48,872 bases of DNA from Plantactinospora alkalitolerans (GTDB lineage Bacteria; Actinomycetota; Actinomycetes; Mycobacteriales; Micromonosporaceae): the NCBI RefSeq assembly GCF_015690345.1, contig NZ_JADPUN010000139.1:1-48872 (forward strand), read 5' to 3'. Shown here piece after piece: positions 16,386-24,509 of this stretch. The notes under the pieces are model-generated. The model had not been told where the DNA came from and did not search any database. It was given only the letters and a program-made list of their open reading frames with translations. The position numbers were made by a program, and so were the translations under genes. How positions within the stretch are numbered: the first letter of the stretch is position 1; the number at the start of each line of letters is the position of its first letter.

Positions 16386-17645
16386 TTAGCTCTGTTCCTC
16401 CGAGCGCGTGCTGAACGAGCACTTGAGCGACTTGGTGCCGCCGATGAAGTTCGACACGAGCCGACTTGGTTCGCCCTCGGCGGTGATGTCGGGGATCCGG
16501 GCCAGCAGTTGACGGAAAATCGCAGTGATCTCCAAGCGGGCCAGGTGAGCACCGAGGCAAAGATGGGGGCCGGGCGCACCGTATCCGATGTGTGGGTTCG
16601 GGGAACGGGTGATACGGAACGCATGCGGATCCTCGAAGATTCGTTCGTCGCGGTTGGCGGACCAGTAGAAGAGGAGGAACTTGTCTCCTTCCCGGAATCG
16701 TTGCCCGTTGAGTTCGGTGTCGCGGGTCGCGGTGCGCCGCATGTACAGAATCGGGGAGGACAGTCGAACGATCTCCTCGACCGCACTTGTCGCGTACGCC
16801 TCGAAGTCTGAACACCAGAGCTGCTTCTCCGCTGGGTGCCGGGTTAGCAGTTCGAGGCCGTAGCTGATCGCATTGCGGGTGGTTTCGTTGCCTGCCACAA
16901 CCAGCAGGATGAAGAAGGAGGCGAGTTCCTGGGAGGTCAGCCGCTCGCCGTCGACGTTGGCGTGCACGAGCCGTGTGATGATGTCGTCGGCCGGTTCGGT
17001 CGCACGCACCTCGGCGAGTCGGTTGACATAGTCGGCCAGTTCGCCGCCGGCGGTCAGCAGTGCGGCGGCGGAGTTGGCCAGGTCCGGCACGTAGTCGGGA
17101 TCAAATGCCCCCACGAGGATATTCGAGCGGCTACAGATGAAGTCGTAGTCCTCCTCGGGGATGCCAAGCAGGTCACATATCACGATGATCGGCATTCTTG
17201 TCGCGACCCGCTCGACGAAGTCGCCGGGCCCGTGCGCGCTGAGTTCGTCGACGATGCGCCGGGCGGTGTTCTCGATTGTGCCCCGCCAGCCGTTGACCGC
17301 TTCACGGCTGAACTGCCGGGCGACGATGCGCCGCAGTCGTGCGTGCTTCGGATCGTCCATGCTGATCATGGAGCCAAAGAACTCGTTCATCTCGGGTGGC
17401 AGGTCGATGATGCTCGTGGCGCCCTTGCCCGAACAGAAGTCACGTGGCCGACGGCTCACCTCCACCACGTCGGCGTGGCGCACGAGCGCGTAGTACCCGG
17501 AACCGGCGGGAAACCCGACGTCGGCCAGTTCGGTCTCGTGGAAGAACGGGGGCCGTTCGAGCCCGCGCAGCTCGGCGAAGGCGGCCTCCCTCGCGGGTAT
17601 CGAGCGGGTCCAGAAGGAAAAATCCGAAAGGTCAACTGTCGGCAT
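16386..17645 (-). CDS. Cytochrome P450, CYP124/125/142-like
   Basis: 419 residues with every P450 landmark: I-helix VVAGNETTRN (251-256 core), ExxR at E291-R294 (EEIVR), and haem loop HIGYGAPGPHLCLGAHLAR with Cys363. The longer spacing in the haem loop (GxGxxGxHxC), the N-terminal FCSGKGATSI and MISMDDPKHARLRRIV are typical of actinobacterial CYP124/CYP125/CYP142 relatives, which oxidise terminal methyl groups of branched lipids and sterols. This fits a lipid substrate made by the neighbouring FAAL and reductase genes, an inference. The ATG at 17645 follows AGAGGAGG and overlaps the end of the kinase-like gene by 14 bases. No ferredoxin or reductase gene is nearby in the operon, so electrons must come from elsewhere. 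Confidence 0.9.
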   Translation of the reverse strand: MPTVDLSDFSFWTRSIPAREAAFAELRGLERPPFFHETELADVGFPAGSGYYALVRHADVVEVSRRPRDFCSGKGATSIIDLPPEMNEFFGSMISMDDPKHARLRRIVARQFSREAVNGWRGTIENTARRIVDELSAHGPGDFVERVATRMPIIVICDLLGIPEEDYDFICSRSNILVGAFDPDYVPDLANSAAALLTAGGELADYVNRLAEVRATEPADDIITRLVHANVDGERLTSQELASFFILLVVAGNETTRNAISYGLELLTRHPAEKQLWCSDFEAYATSAVEEIVRLSSPILYMRRTATRDTELNGQRFREGDKFLLFYWSANRDERIFEDPHAFRITRSPNPHIGYGAPGPHLCLGAHLARLEITAIFRQLLARIPDITAEGEPSRLVSNFIGGTKSLKCSFSTRSEEQS

Positions 17646-18312
17646 CGACAATCCTCCTCTTGGTTGCGGGTAGGCCGAGGCGGGCGCAAATCTTCTCGGC
17701 AAGATCGTTCGTCGTGCCGGCGCTGCCGTCGAACACCTCCCAGTCGTGACGTTGTGACATGCGCAGCAACTGCTTCCGGACCAACGACTGGAAGGAGGTG
17801 AAAGCCGCCACGTGGCCGTTCGGGTGGTTACGGTGCTCGCCAAGCTCACTGGGGTCGAACTCGGGCTTCCGACGTGCGGCGAGTGACGCGGGAACGTCTA
17901 GCAGGAAGACTCTGTCCGGAACGCGGACTCCGGTGAAGTAGCTTTCGGTATCGTTCAGTGAGGCCCCGTTGGAAGTAAGTTTGGCGATGAACTTGTAGAA
18001 CCAGCCGTCGGCGACGACGACGTCACCGGCGCGCAGGGTCGGACCGACGACGCAGTGGTCGACCAGCGCGTAGTAGCTGGCCCGGATCAGAGCCCAATGG
18101 GTGTCGCCGAGCGTCCGGTAGGGACCTTGCAACGACTGCATCTGCAGTTCCCGAATGCTCCTGAGGTAGTTCGCGAGGTAGGGGTCGGCGTTGTGGACCC
18201 CGCCGTGCCTGACGAAGCGGACAGACACGCCACCGGTTTGCAGCAGGTCGATCAGTCGTTCCGCAGTCGTCGTCTTGCCGGCGCCGTCGATGCCCTCAAG
18301 CGCGATGAACAT
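17632..18312 (-). CDS. Thymidylate-kinase-like P-loop protein with altered DRY motif
   Basis: The 226-residue protein begins MFIALEGIDGAGKTTTAERL, the classic P-loop of dTMP kinases (7-14), and has their length. The usual DRY/DRH sequence that grips the phosphoacceptor is DGW here (VVVADGWFYKF, 102-104), and the lid reads RRKPEFDPSELGEHRN rather than an RxxxRxxDR pattern. It therefore may phosphorylate something other than dTMP. Family proteins transfer ATP gamma-phosphate to a (deoxy)nucleoside monophosphate. Its place between a nucleotidyltransferase gene and the P450 gene, overlapping both by 14-17 bases, argues for a dedicated role in this pathway rather than housekeeping DNA precursor synthesis. 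The start at 18312 is set by the P-loop at residue 7. Confidence 0.8.
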   Translation of the reverse strand: MFIALEGIDGAGKTTTAERLIDLLQTGGVSVRFVRHGGVHNADPYLANYLRSIRELQMQSLQGPYRTLGDTHWALIRASYYALVDHCVVGPTLRAGDVVVADGWFYKFIAKLTSNGASLNDTESYFTGVRVPDRVFLLDVPASLAARRKPEFDPSELGEHRNHPNGHVAAFTSFQSLVRKQLLRMSQRHDWEVFDGSAGTTNDLAEKICARLGLPATKRRIVDADS

Positions 18313-20005
18313 CGGTCGCTCCGGAGAGGTGGGGCTGCACGCCGCCGGTCGTGAACACGTCCCGGGCCTCCTCGATGGGGAAGTCGGAGTCGAGATAGGC
18401 ACCGACGCGGATCCAGTCGTGGCCGATCTGGATCGTGCGGTCCCACGCGTCAGCGGACGTGAACGACGCCGGAAACAGGCTCGCGCCGGTACCCTCTCGA
18501 ACTCGGCGGATGAACTCGTCGAGCGAGTTGGCAACCGCCGCGACGGATGCCGGCGAGTCCGCCGACGTTATGCTGTCGTCGATGGCGTCGGCGGCCTTGG
18601 CCAGCTCGTCCGGGATCACCCGGAGCTGGCCCAGCCTCGGGATCAGCCCACTGTCCGGTGGCAGTGGGCTTACCCCGTAGGCGCTGAGCAGAGCGCGGCA
18701 GGCGCTGATGAGCATCCGCCGCCCTGCCGTTTCGGCCACCCGCCACTGCTGGTTGGCCTGCGCCCCGGTGAGATCTTCACGGGCGTTGTCCACCATGATG
18801 TTGGACCAGACGTGCGCCATCCCGGCGGCAGCGAACCGTTGCGCCGGAAGCGGTAGGAGCGCGACGATCGGAGGATCATCGTCCGGACGTACCGCGCCGT
18901 GTATTCCCAGAATCGGTAGGGACGTGCTCGGTATCGGTGTGGAGGGTTGCTCGGCCCCGTACGGTTGGGCGATGGTGATCGCGGCGCCATTACGCCACCG
19001 CAGCCGCAGCAGGCCGATCCGGTAGAACTCGGCGACGATTGCCCCGACCACGGCTGGATCAGATCCGCCGCACCTGAGCAGGTCGTTGAGGGGCATTGGC
19101 GCGACGACTGAGCGCCATACCGCGGCGGCCTGCGGGCTGAGCACGAAGACGTCCCGCCGGTCGCGAATGACGTGCAGTTGGGTGCCGATCGCCCAGGTGG
19201 TGACCGCGGGAGTCCCGATCACATCGATCATGCCCGAATCGGCGGTGCAGCCGGCGACGCCGAAGTCATCGACCAGCTCCGCGGCGGCCATGACCCTGGC
19301 GGACTGCTGTGTCGTCCCGGGCCGCATCGTGCCGTCGTCGGTCCCCTTCCGGGTCAACGACCAGTACCGCTCGGCAAACTCGGCGGAATCCTCGCCGATC
19401 CGGTCGAACTGCTGCGAGAGCCACTTCGATTCGACGTAGGTTTCGCCGTGGGCCGCAACCCACGCCTTGGCCGCCTGGGTCAACGCGATCCGGGTCCAGG
19501 CGGCCGCTTCGACGGTCTGCCGCATCGCGTCGAGAGCAACCACCTGACGCATCGCCTGGCGTGCGTGATGGGCGAACCATGGTGCGACGATTCCAGGAAG
19601 CTGGTCGGCGGGCAGCGCGCGATGGGCACGGTCGACGACGTCGTGCCCACGCAACGGGAACGAGCGGCTCAGGCGTTGGCATCGGTTAAGAAGATCCACC
19701 GGTATGCGGGGAAGCCCGGCCCCGCCTCTGCTGGCCAACCGCGTCACCAACTCGGCCTGCTCGCGTGCCTGGCGTAGTGACCGGGTCCGCACCTCGACCC
19801 GCCGTCCATCGACGAACAGGATCGACGGCATCGTCGGGTACTCGTGTTCGTCGTCGTACAGGAGCAGCAGGTCGATGTCAGAGGAGGCATTGCCGAACCC
19901 TTCGGCGATGGAACCCTCGAGCACGACCCCGGCTCCGGAGGGCACATCCACCACGGCGAGGGTCTGGTCCAGCAGCCATTGCAGGTACTGTTCGTCGAGA
20001 ATCAC
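18296..20005 (-). CDS. Nucleotidyltransferase-domain protein with PqqD-like segment, 569 residues
   Basis: Residues 30-50 carry the polymerase-beta-type signature EGSIAEGFGNASSDIDLLLLY: Gly31-Ser32 and Asp43/Asp45, the metal-binding acids of minimal nucleotidyltransferases. Residues about 60-240 are helical. Residues about 275-337 (QLHVIRDRRDVFVLSPQAAAVWRSV, then DPAVVGAIVAEFYRIGLLRLRW) resemble the winged-helix PqqD or RiPP recognition-element type fold. The C-terminal 220 residues are again helical, ending with DVFTTGGVQPHLSGATDVHRA. Such enzymes attach a nucleotide to a small molecule or protein; the substrate is unknown. Start and stop overlap both neighbours by a few bases, showing tight translational coupling. 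The PqqD likeness is from pattern only and needs structure prediction. Confidence 0.72.
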   Translation of the reverse strand: MILDEQYLQWLLDQTLAVVDVPSGAGVVLEGSIAEGFGNASSDIDLLLLYDDEHEYPTMPSILFVDGRRVEVRTRSLRQAREQAELVTRLASRGGAGLPRIPVDLLNRCQRLSRSFPLRGHDVVDRAHRALPADQLPGIVAPWFAHHARQAMRQVVALDAMRQTVEAAAWTRIALTQAAKAWVAAHGETYVESKWLSQQFDRIGEDSAEFAERYWSLTRKGTDDGTMRPGTTQQSARVMAAAELVDDFGVAGCTADSGMIDVIGTPAVTTWAIGTQLHVIRDRRDVFVLSPQAAAVWRSVVAPMPLNDLLRCGGSDPAVVGAIVAEFYRIGLLRLRWRNGAAITIAQPYGAEQPSTPIPSTSLPILGIHGAVRPDDDPPIVALLPLPAQRFAAAGMAHVWSNIMVDNAREDLTGAQANQQWRVAETAGRRMLISACRALLSAYGVSPLPPDSGLIPRLGQLRVIPDELAKAADAIDDSITSADSPASVAAVANSLDEFIRRVREGTGASLFPASFTSADAWDRTIQIGHDWIRVGAYLDSDFPIEEARDVFTTGGVQPHLSGATDVHRA

Positions 20006-21702
20006 GTCGACTCCAATCTCATTGCCTCAGCTGGTTCTGGCGTAGAGCTCCGGTAGACGACGAGGTCGGCGTAGGCGCCTGAGTGCAGTTGATGCCACAT
20101 GTACCGCCTTCGGATCTTTCCGCTCGACGTCCGCTTGAGCAGACCGCTCGGCCCGGCGATTATCGTGATGGCCACGTCCTCGCCCAGCTCGCGGCGAAGC
20201 GCGTCCGCCGCCTGTGGCACCCACTCGCCGCCGCGCGTCTCGACCAGCAGCGCGATTCCGTTGCCGCGGTCGTCCGAGGTACTGACCGCCGCGCACCGTC
20301 CGCGTGGCAGCCCGGCAGCTACGGTGAGTTGTGCCTCGAGCCCTTCCACGTAGACGGCGCGGCCACGGACTTTCAGGCTTTCACCCATCCGGCCGAGGAC
20401 GAACAGCTCACCGTCAAAGAGAAGGCCCGCGTCACCGGTTCTGACTGCACCGTCGACGAAACGTGTCGACGTCTCGTCCCGGTCGTCGGCGTAGCCGCTG
20501 GCGATCGAGACGCCTCCGACCGCGACCTCGCCCAGGTATCCGTCGGGCAACTCCTTGCCGTCCTCGTCGACGATGGTGACCGAGGCGCCGGCCGCCGCAC
20601 GACCGGAGCTGACCAGCCAGCCGGCCGCCGCGTCGCTGGTGTCGTCTCCCAGCCGCGCGGTCCCGACGACGGTGACCGGCCGGCCGAACTCGAGGGAGTC
20701 CCACCCGGGACGCACGATGAGCGGTTCCCGCCCGTCGTGGGCTCCGGCGACGAAGAGCGTCGCTTCGGCGAGCCCGTAGGCCGGCGCAAAGGCACGCCGG
20801 TCGAACCCACGGTCCGCCAGGAGCCGCGCGAACGTCTCCAGGGCTGCGGCGTCGAGCAGTTCCGCGCCGGTGACCGCGCTCTTCACCCCGGACAGATCGA
20901 GCCCGTCGAGTGTCAGCCCGGCCAGGCGCTTGGCCGCGTACGCATAGCCGAACGGGGGAGCAGAGGTTCTCACCGCCCTGCCCGCGTTCAGTGCCTCGAG
21001 CCAGCGGCGCGGATCGCGAACGAACTGGTCGGGCCGCATCAGCCAGAGATCGGTCTGTGCGGCGACCGTGCTGAGCATGCATCCGATCAGGCCCATGTCG
21101 TGATAGAAGGGGAGCCACGACGCGGTGCCCTCGTGGTCGTCCCAGCCCAACCACGTGCGAATGGCATGCACGTTGGCGTCGAGATTCCGCCACGACACCC
21201 GAATGCCGCGCGGACTGCCCGTCGAGCCCGAGGTGAATTGCAGCAGCGCGAATTCGCCAGGTCGTTGAACGGCCACATCACCGTGTGGCGTGGGAGCCCA
21301 CGGCACGCCCGCCATGCCCGCTTCGACCATCGCCGCCGCTGTCACGTCGTGCAGCAGTTCGGGTGCCAACACCGCACTCGGGCGCGCCTGGCGCAGGATG
21401 GCAGCGACGTGGGCCACGTATTCGCGGCGCGGCTGGACCGCGGGCGGTGGGATCGGGCAGACGACCGCTCCGGCGGCCCAGACTCCGAAGAAGGTCGCCA
21501 GGCTCGCATGGTCTGTCGGCAGGATCAGGCAGACCACGTCGTCGGCCACAATGCCCCGCCGCACCAACTGGTTTGCCACACCCCGGGCATTCGCGGCGAT
21601 CCGCTCGTAGCCGGAGAACTTCCAGTCACCGGCGTCACCGGCGAGGTGAACGCCGTGGTCAGTACTGGGCATGTCGATCCATCGGGTGAGATCAGACTTC
21701 AT
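20002..21702 (-). CDS. FAAL-type fatty acyl-AMP ligase
   Basis: This 566-residue acyl-adenylating enzyme activates a fatty acid with ATP and can pass the acyl group to an ACP. Motifs: LLQFTSGSTGSPRG (about 154-166), SWLPFYHDMGLIGCML, the FAAL-style PPFGYAYAAKR, AYGLAEATLFVAG, SGYADD, RTGDAGLLFDGELFVLGRMGESLKVRGRAVY and LKRTSSGKIRR with the catalytic Lys near the end. The combination of YHDMGLIG and PPFGYxYAAKR is more FAAL than acyl-CoA ligase. The ATG at 21702 is chosen because the longer open frame runs antisense-like through the preceding gene. Its stop overlaps the start of the nucleotidyltransferase gene. The ACP in the same operon is the probable acyl acceptor. Confidence 0.87.
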   Translation of the reverse strand: MKSDLTRWIDMPSTDHGVHLAGDAGDWKFSGYERIAANARGVANQLVRRGIVADDVVCLILPTDHASLATFFGVWAAGAVVCPIPPPAVQPRREYVAHVAAILRQARPSAVLAPELLHDVTAAAMVEAGMAGVPWAPTPHGDVAVQRPGEFALLQFTSGSTGSPRGIRVSWRNLDANVHAIRTWLGWDDHEGTASWLPFYHDMGLIGCMLSTVAAQTDLWLMRPDQFVRDPRRWLEALNAGRAVRTSAPPFGYAYAAKRLAGLTLDGLDLSGVKSAVTGAELLDAAALETFARLLADRGFDRRAFAPAYGLAEATLFVAGAHDGREPLIVRPGWDSLEFGRPVTVVGTARLGDDTSDAAAGWLVSSGRAAAGASVTIVDEDGKELPDGYLGEVAVGGVSIASGYADDRDETSTRFVDGAVRTGDAGLLFDGELFVLGRMGESLKVRGRAVYVEGLEAQLTVAAGLPRGRCAAVSTSDDRGNGIALLVETRGGEWVPQAADALRRELGEDVAITIIAGPSGLLKRTSSGKIRRRYMWHQLHSGAYADLVVYRSSTPEPAEAMRLEST

Positions 21703-21734
21703 CGCGTTCCAATCGGTACGCCGGGAAGACGGTG

Positions 21735-24464
21735 TCAAGTGGATGGATGATCGGTGGATGCCACCTCGTCGGGCAGGATCTGGATCTGCCCGGTGCCACC
21801 GTCCATGTAGAGGTGCATCCCGGTCTCGACGTGGTGGGTCAACTGCTTGATCTGCACGACGGTGGGTACGCCGAGTTCGCGGGCCACGATGGCGACGTGC
21901 GTGAGCGGGCTGCCCCGCTCGATGAGCAACCCAGCCGCGGAGGGCAACGCCGCGACCCAGCCCGGGTCGGTGCGATAGGTGACGAGAATGTCCCCGTTGA
22001 CGTCCCCGGGAGCGTCCACCACCAGCGCCCGCGCGCGGGCCGTGCCGGGACTCGCCGCGATGCCGCTCAGCGTCTGTGGAGCGGCCGAGTCCCGAGTGCC
22101 CTTGCCAAGGCCGCGCCAACCCGCGTCGTCGAGATTTGCCAGCCAGTGGACCGCGCCCCGCGTGGTGAACCTGGATGGCGCTGTCATCTCGCGGTTCGCC
22201 GTCTCCTGGGCCCGGCGAGCGGTGACCAGGGATTTCAGGTCGGGGTCGATGACTGTGGCTTCGAAGCAGCCGCGGATCTCGTCGATGCTGAGGTAATAGA
22301 CGTCCGTGGGGCTGTTGAGCGCACCGCTTCGGGCCAGGTCCGTACCGATGGCGCGCATCATCTTCTTCGCGGTGCCGAAGGCGCGGGTCCGGCAGAACCG
22401 CAGGTTCTCCCGGGCTGCGAGCGAGCGGCGCACCTTGCCGCGGATCCGTTCGTACACCCATCGGCGCGGCCATGACAGGTTCTGGTGCAGGTATTCGTCG
22501 GCGTCGTGGCCGCCGTCGCGGTGCACCGCGTTTTCCGCCAGCGCGTTGCGTAGGAGCACGAAGAACGCCGCCGGGTCTTCGCGCAGATCGGGCACCTCGA
22601 GCTTGAGCTCGTCGAGGCTGCGGTACCCGTAGGTGCTGATGTAGGCGTCGACCTCGTCGAGGAACTGTCGGTACCCCTTCGCCGCCAGCGCCTCGTAGAC
22701 CTCGGTCGGCTCGGTGTCCCGGACTACGGACTCCATCGCGGGGTCTTCGAGGACCTGCCGCGCCAACTGCACGATGCGGTGTGCCGGCTCAATCGACTCG
22801 ATGGCGGTCCCTGGGCTGCTGACTGCCCAGCCGAACCAGGCCGGTGCGTCCGGCAGCCAACGCTTGGTCAGCACGTTCAGTACGCCGAACGAGATGCCGA
22901 TGACCGAGTCGAGGATCGCGACCCTGCCCCATTTGGCAACCAGGGTCCGCTCGAGGGTCTGGTAGCGCTGGAAGACCTGATCGGCCGGGAGCAGGTGGTA
23001 CTCGATACCGTCGAACGCCGGCTGCCTGCGGTTGAAGTAGCGCAGGAAGTTCTTCACCGTCCGCTCCACACGCAGGAACTGCCAGAAATAGGCGATCCGG
23101 GTGCGTATCGTCACCCGCACGGCCTGTCCGCGTGAGGAGCAGGTGTAAGGGTGCTGCTGCTCGGCCAGTTCGGCGTCCAGGCTCTCCTCGACGCCGAGTG
23201 AGATTTCCAGACTCTGCTTTCCGATCCCGTACAGCGGTGACAGCCGGACCAGCCGGTACCAGTTCAGCAGGTTGTAGTACACGTGCCCGTGGAAGTATCC
23301 CAGCAGGTGCGGAAGCCAACTCTGCATCTGTTGCTGCTGCTCCGCCGGGACCTTCAGGGTACGCGCGTACTCGGCGTACACCTCCTGGTAGACGCGGCGC
23401 GCAAAGCTGTAGGTCAGCGGTGAGGTGATATCCCGGAAGCTCTCGATGATGTTGGAGTTGTCCCAGATGCGCAGCTCGGAGTCAGGCCGCCGCGGGTCGC
23501 CGAGCTCACCCGCCGGTTCGTCCGGCAGGGTGGTGATCGGCCGCGACTGGAGCACCCACAACGTGCCGGCGTTGTCGATGGCCCACTCCACGTCCTGCGG
23601 CGCGCGGCAGAGGTGTTCTACCCGGCCAGCGAGGTCGCCGAGTGCGCTGATTTCCGCATCGGACAGCGCGACCTCCAGATGACCCTGGGCGGTCTCTGTC
23701 ACCCGGCAGCCGGCGGCCGCCGGGTCAGCGTCGAACCGCTCCTGCTTGTCGCCGACCACCGTGTCCAGCACGGTGTTCGTCGCGTCGAGCACGACCGTGT
23801 CGGCGTCGACCGCGCCGGACACCAGTCCTTCGCCGAGGCCGAAGACGGCGCTGATGACACGTTCGCCACGTGTCCCGGTCATCGGATTGGCGGTGAACAG
23901 CACCCCGCTCTTGTCCGCCACCACCATGGTCTGCAGGATCACCGCCACCCTGGCGCTGGTGGGCGGAAGGCCGTGCCCGAGCCGGTAGTGCAGCGAGCGG
24001 GCCGAGAAGGCCGACGCCCAGCATTCCCGTACGGCGTCGATGACCTGGGCCAGGCTGGTGACGTTGAGAACGGTGGTGAACTGTCCGGCGAACGAATGCT
24101 TCGGCCCGTCCTCGTCGGCGCCGGACGAGCGGACCGCGACCGCGCCCTCGCCCACCTCCCGGTACGCGTCCCGGATGGCGAGGCGGGTTGCGGACGTCAG
24201 CTCGCTGGCGGCGATCCATCCGCGGATCGTGTCGGCGACTGCCTCGGCCTCGCCCGTGTCGCCGGCGCCGACGCGCTGTAGTGCTGTTGTGATCCGGACA
24301 TCCAGACCGGTCTCCCGCAGATGCTCGTCAAAGACGTCGAGGCCGATGACCGCCCACGGTGGTACGGCGAAGCCGGCCTCTGCGAGCAGACGCAGCGACT
24401 GGCCCTTTCCACCGGCCAGAGCAGCCATTTCGGGAACGTCGCTGCGTAGGGTCAACACACTCAT
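21735..24464 (-). CDS. PEP-synthase/rifampicin-phosphotransferase-like dikinase, 909 residues
   Basis: The protein has the three-part layout of PEP-utilising dikinases. The N-terminal ATP-binding part contains GGKGQSLRLLAEAGFAVPP, VAVRSSGADEDGPKHSFAGQF, TANPMTGTRGERVISAVFGLGEGLV and QDVEWAIDNAGTLWVLQSRPIT. A middle part with WDNSNIIESFRDITSPLTYSF is like the substrate domain of rifampicin phosphotransferases. The C-terminal swivelling domain has SGIAASPGTARARALVV and LIERGSPLTHVAIVARELG, where His856 is the phosphorylated residue. Such enzymes split ATP to AMP and Pi and pass the beta-phosphate to pyruvate, water or an alcohol. The middle part differs from true PEP synthase, so phosphorylation of an alcohol, perhaps the reduced acyl chain, is inferred. 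It lies 45 bases after the UbiA-like gene and 32 before the FAAL gene. Confidence 0.82.
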   Translation of the reverse strand: MSVLTLRSDVPEMAALAGGKGQSLRLLAEAGFAVPPWAVIGLDVFDEHLRETGLDVRITTALQRVGAGDTGEAEAVADTIRGWIAASELTSATRLAIRDAYREVGEGAVAVRSSGADEDGPKHSFAGQFTTVLNVTSLAQVIDAVRECWASAFSARSLHYRLGHGLPPTSARVAVILQTMVVADKSGVLFTANPMTGTRGERVISAVFGLGEGLVSGAVDADTVVLDATNTVLDTVVGDKQERFDADPAAAGCRVTETAQGHLEVALSDAEISALGDLAGRVEHLCRAPQDVEWAIDNAGTLWVLQSRPITTLPDEPAGELGDPRRPDSELRIWDNSNIIESFRDITSPLTYSFARRVYQEVYAEYARTLKVPAEQQQQMQSWLPHLLGYFHGHVYYNLLNWYRLVRLSPLYGIGKQSLEISLGVEESLDAELAEQQHPYTCSSRGQAVRVTIRTRIAYFWQFLRVERTVKNFLRYFNRRQPAFDGIEYHLLPADQVFQRYQTLERTLVAKWGRVAILDSVIGISFGVLNVLTKRWLPDAPAWFGWAVSSPGTAIESIEPAHRIVQLARQVLEDPAMESVVRDTEPTEVYEALAAKGYRQFLDEVDAYISTYGYRSLDELKLEVPDLREDPAAFFVLLRNALAENAVHRDGGHDADEYLHQNLSWPRRWVYERIRGKVRRSLAARENLRFCRTRAFGTAKKMMRAIGTDLARSGALNSPTDVYYLSIDEIRGCFEATVIDPDLKSLVTARRAQETANREMTAPSRFTTRGAVHWLANLDDAGWRGLGKGTRDSAAPQTLSGIAASPGTARARALVVDAPGDVNGDILVTYRTDPGWVAALPSAAGLLIERGSPLTHVAIVARELGVPTVVQIKQLTHHVETGMHLYMDGGTGQIQILPDEVASTDHPST

Positions 24465-24509
24465 GCACGACTCGCTTTCTGGGATGGAAGCTGACGGGCG
24501 GGCCGGCGG

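Noticed and set aside
18296-20005. RiPP cluster based on the PqqD-like segment
   Set aside because: No precursor peptide, radical SAM, YcaO or lanthionine-type enzyme was seen; the ACP/FAAL set points to lipid chemistry.
21703-22473. Extension of the FAAL frame upstream by 257 codons
   Set aside because: It lies within the dikinase gene in another frame and encodes Arg/Gly/His-rich nonsense; the FAAL domain starts at 21702.
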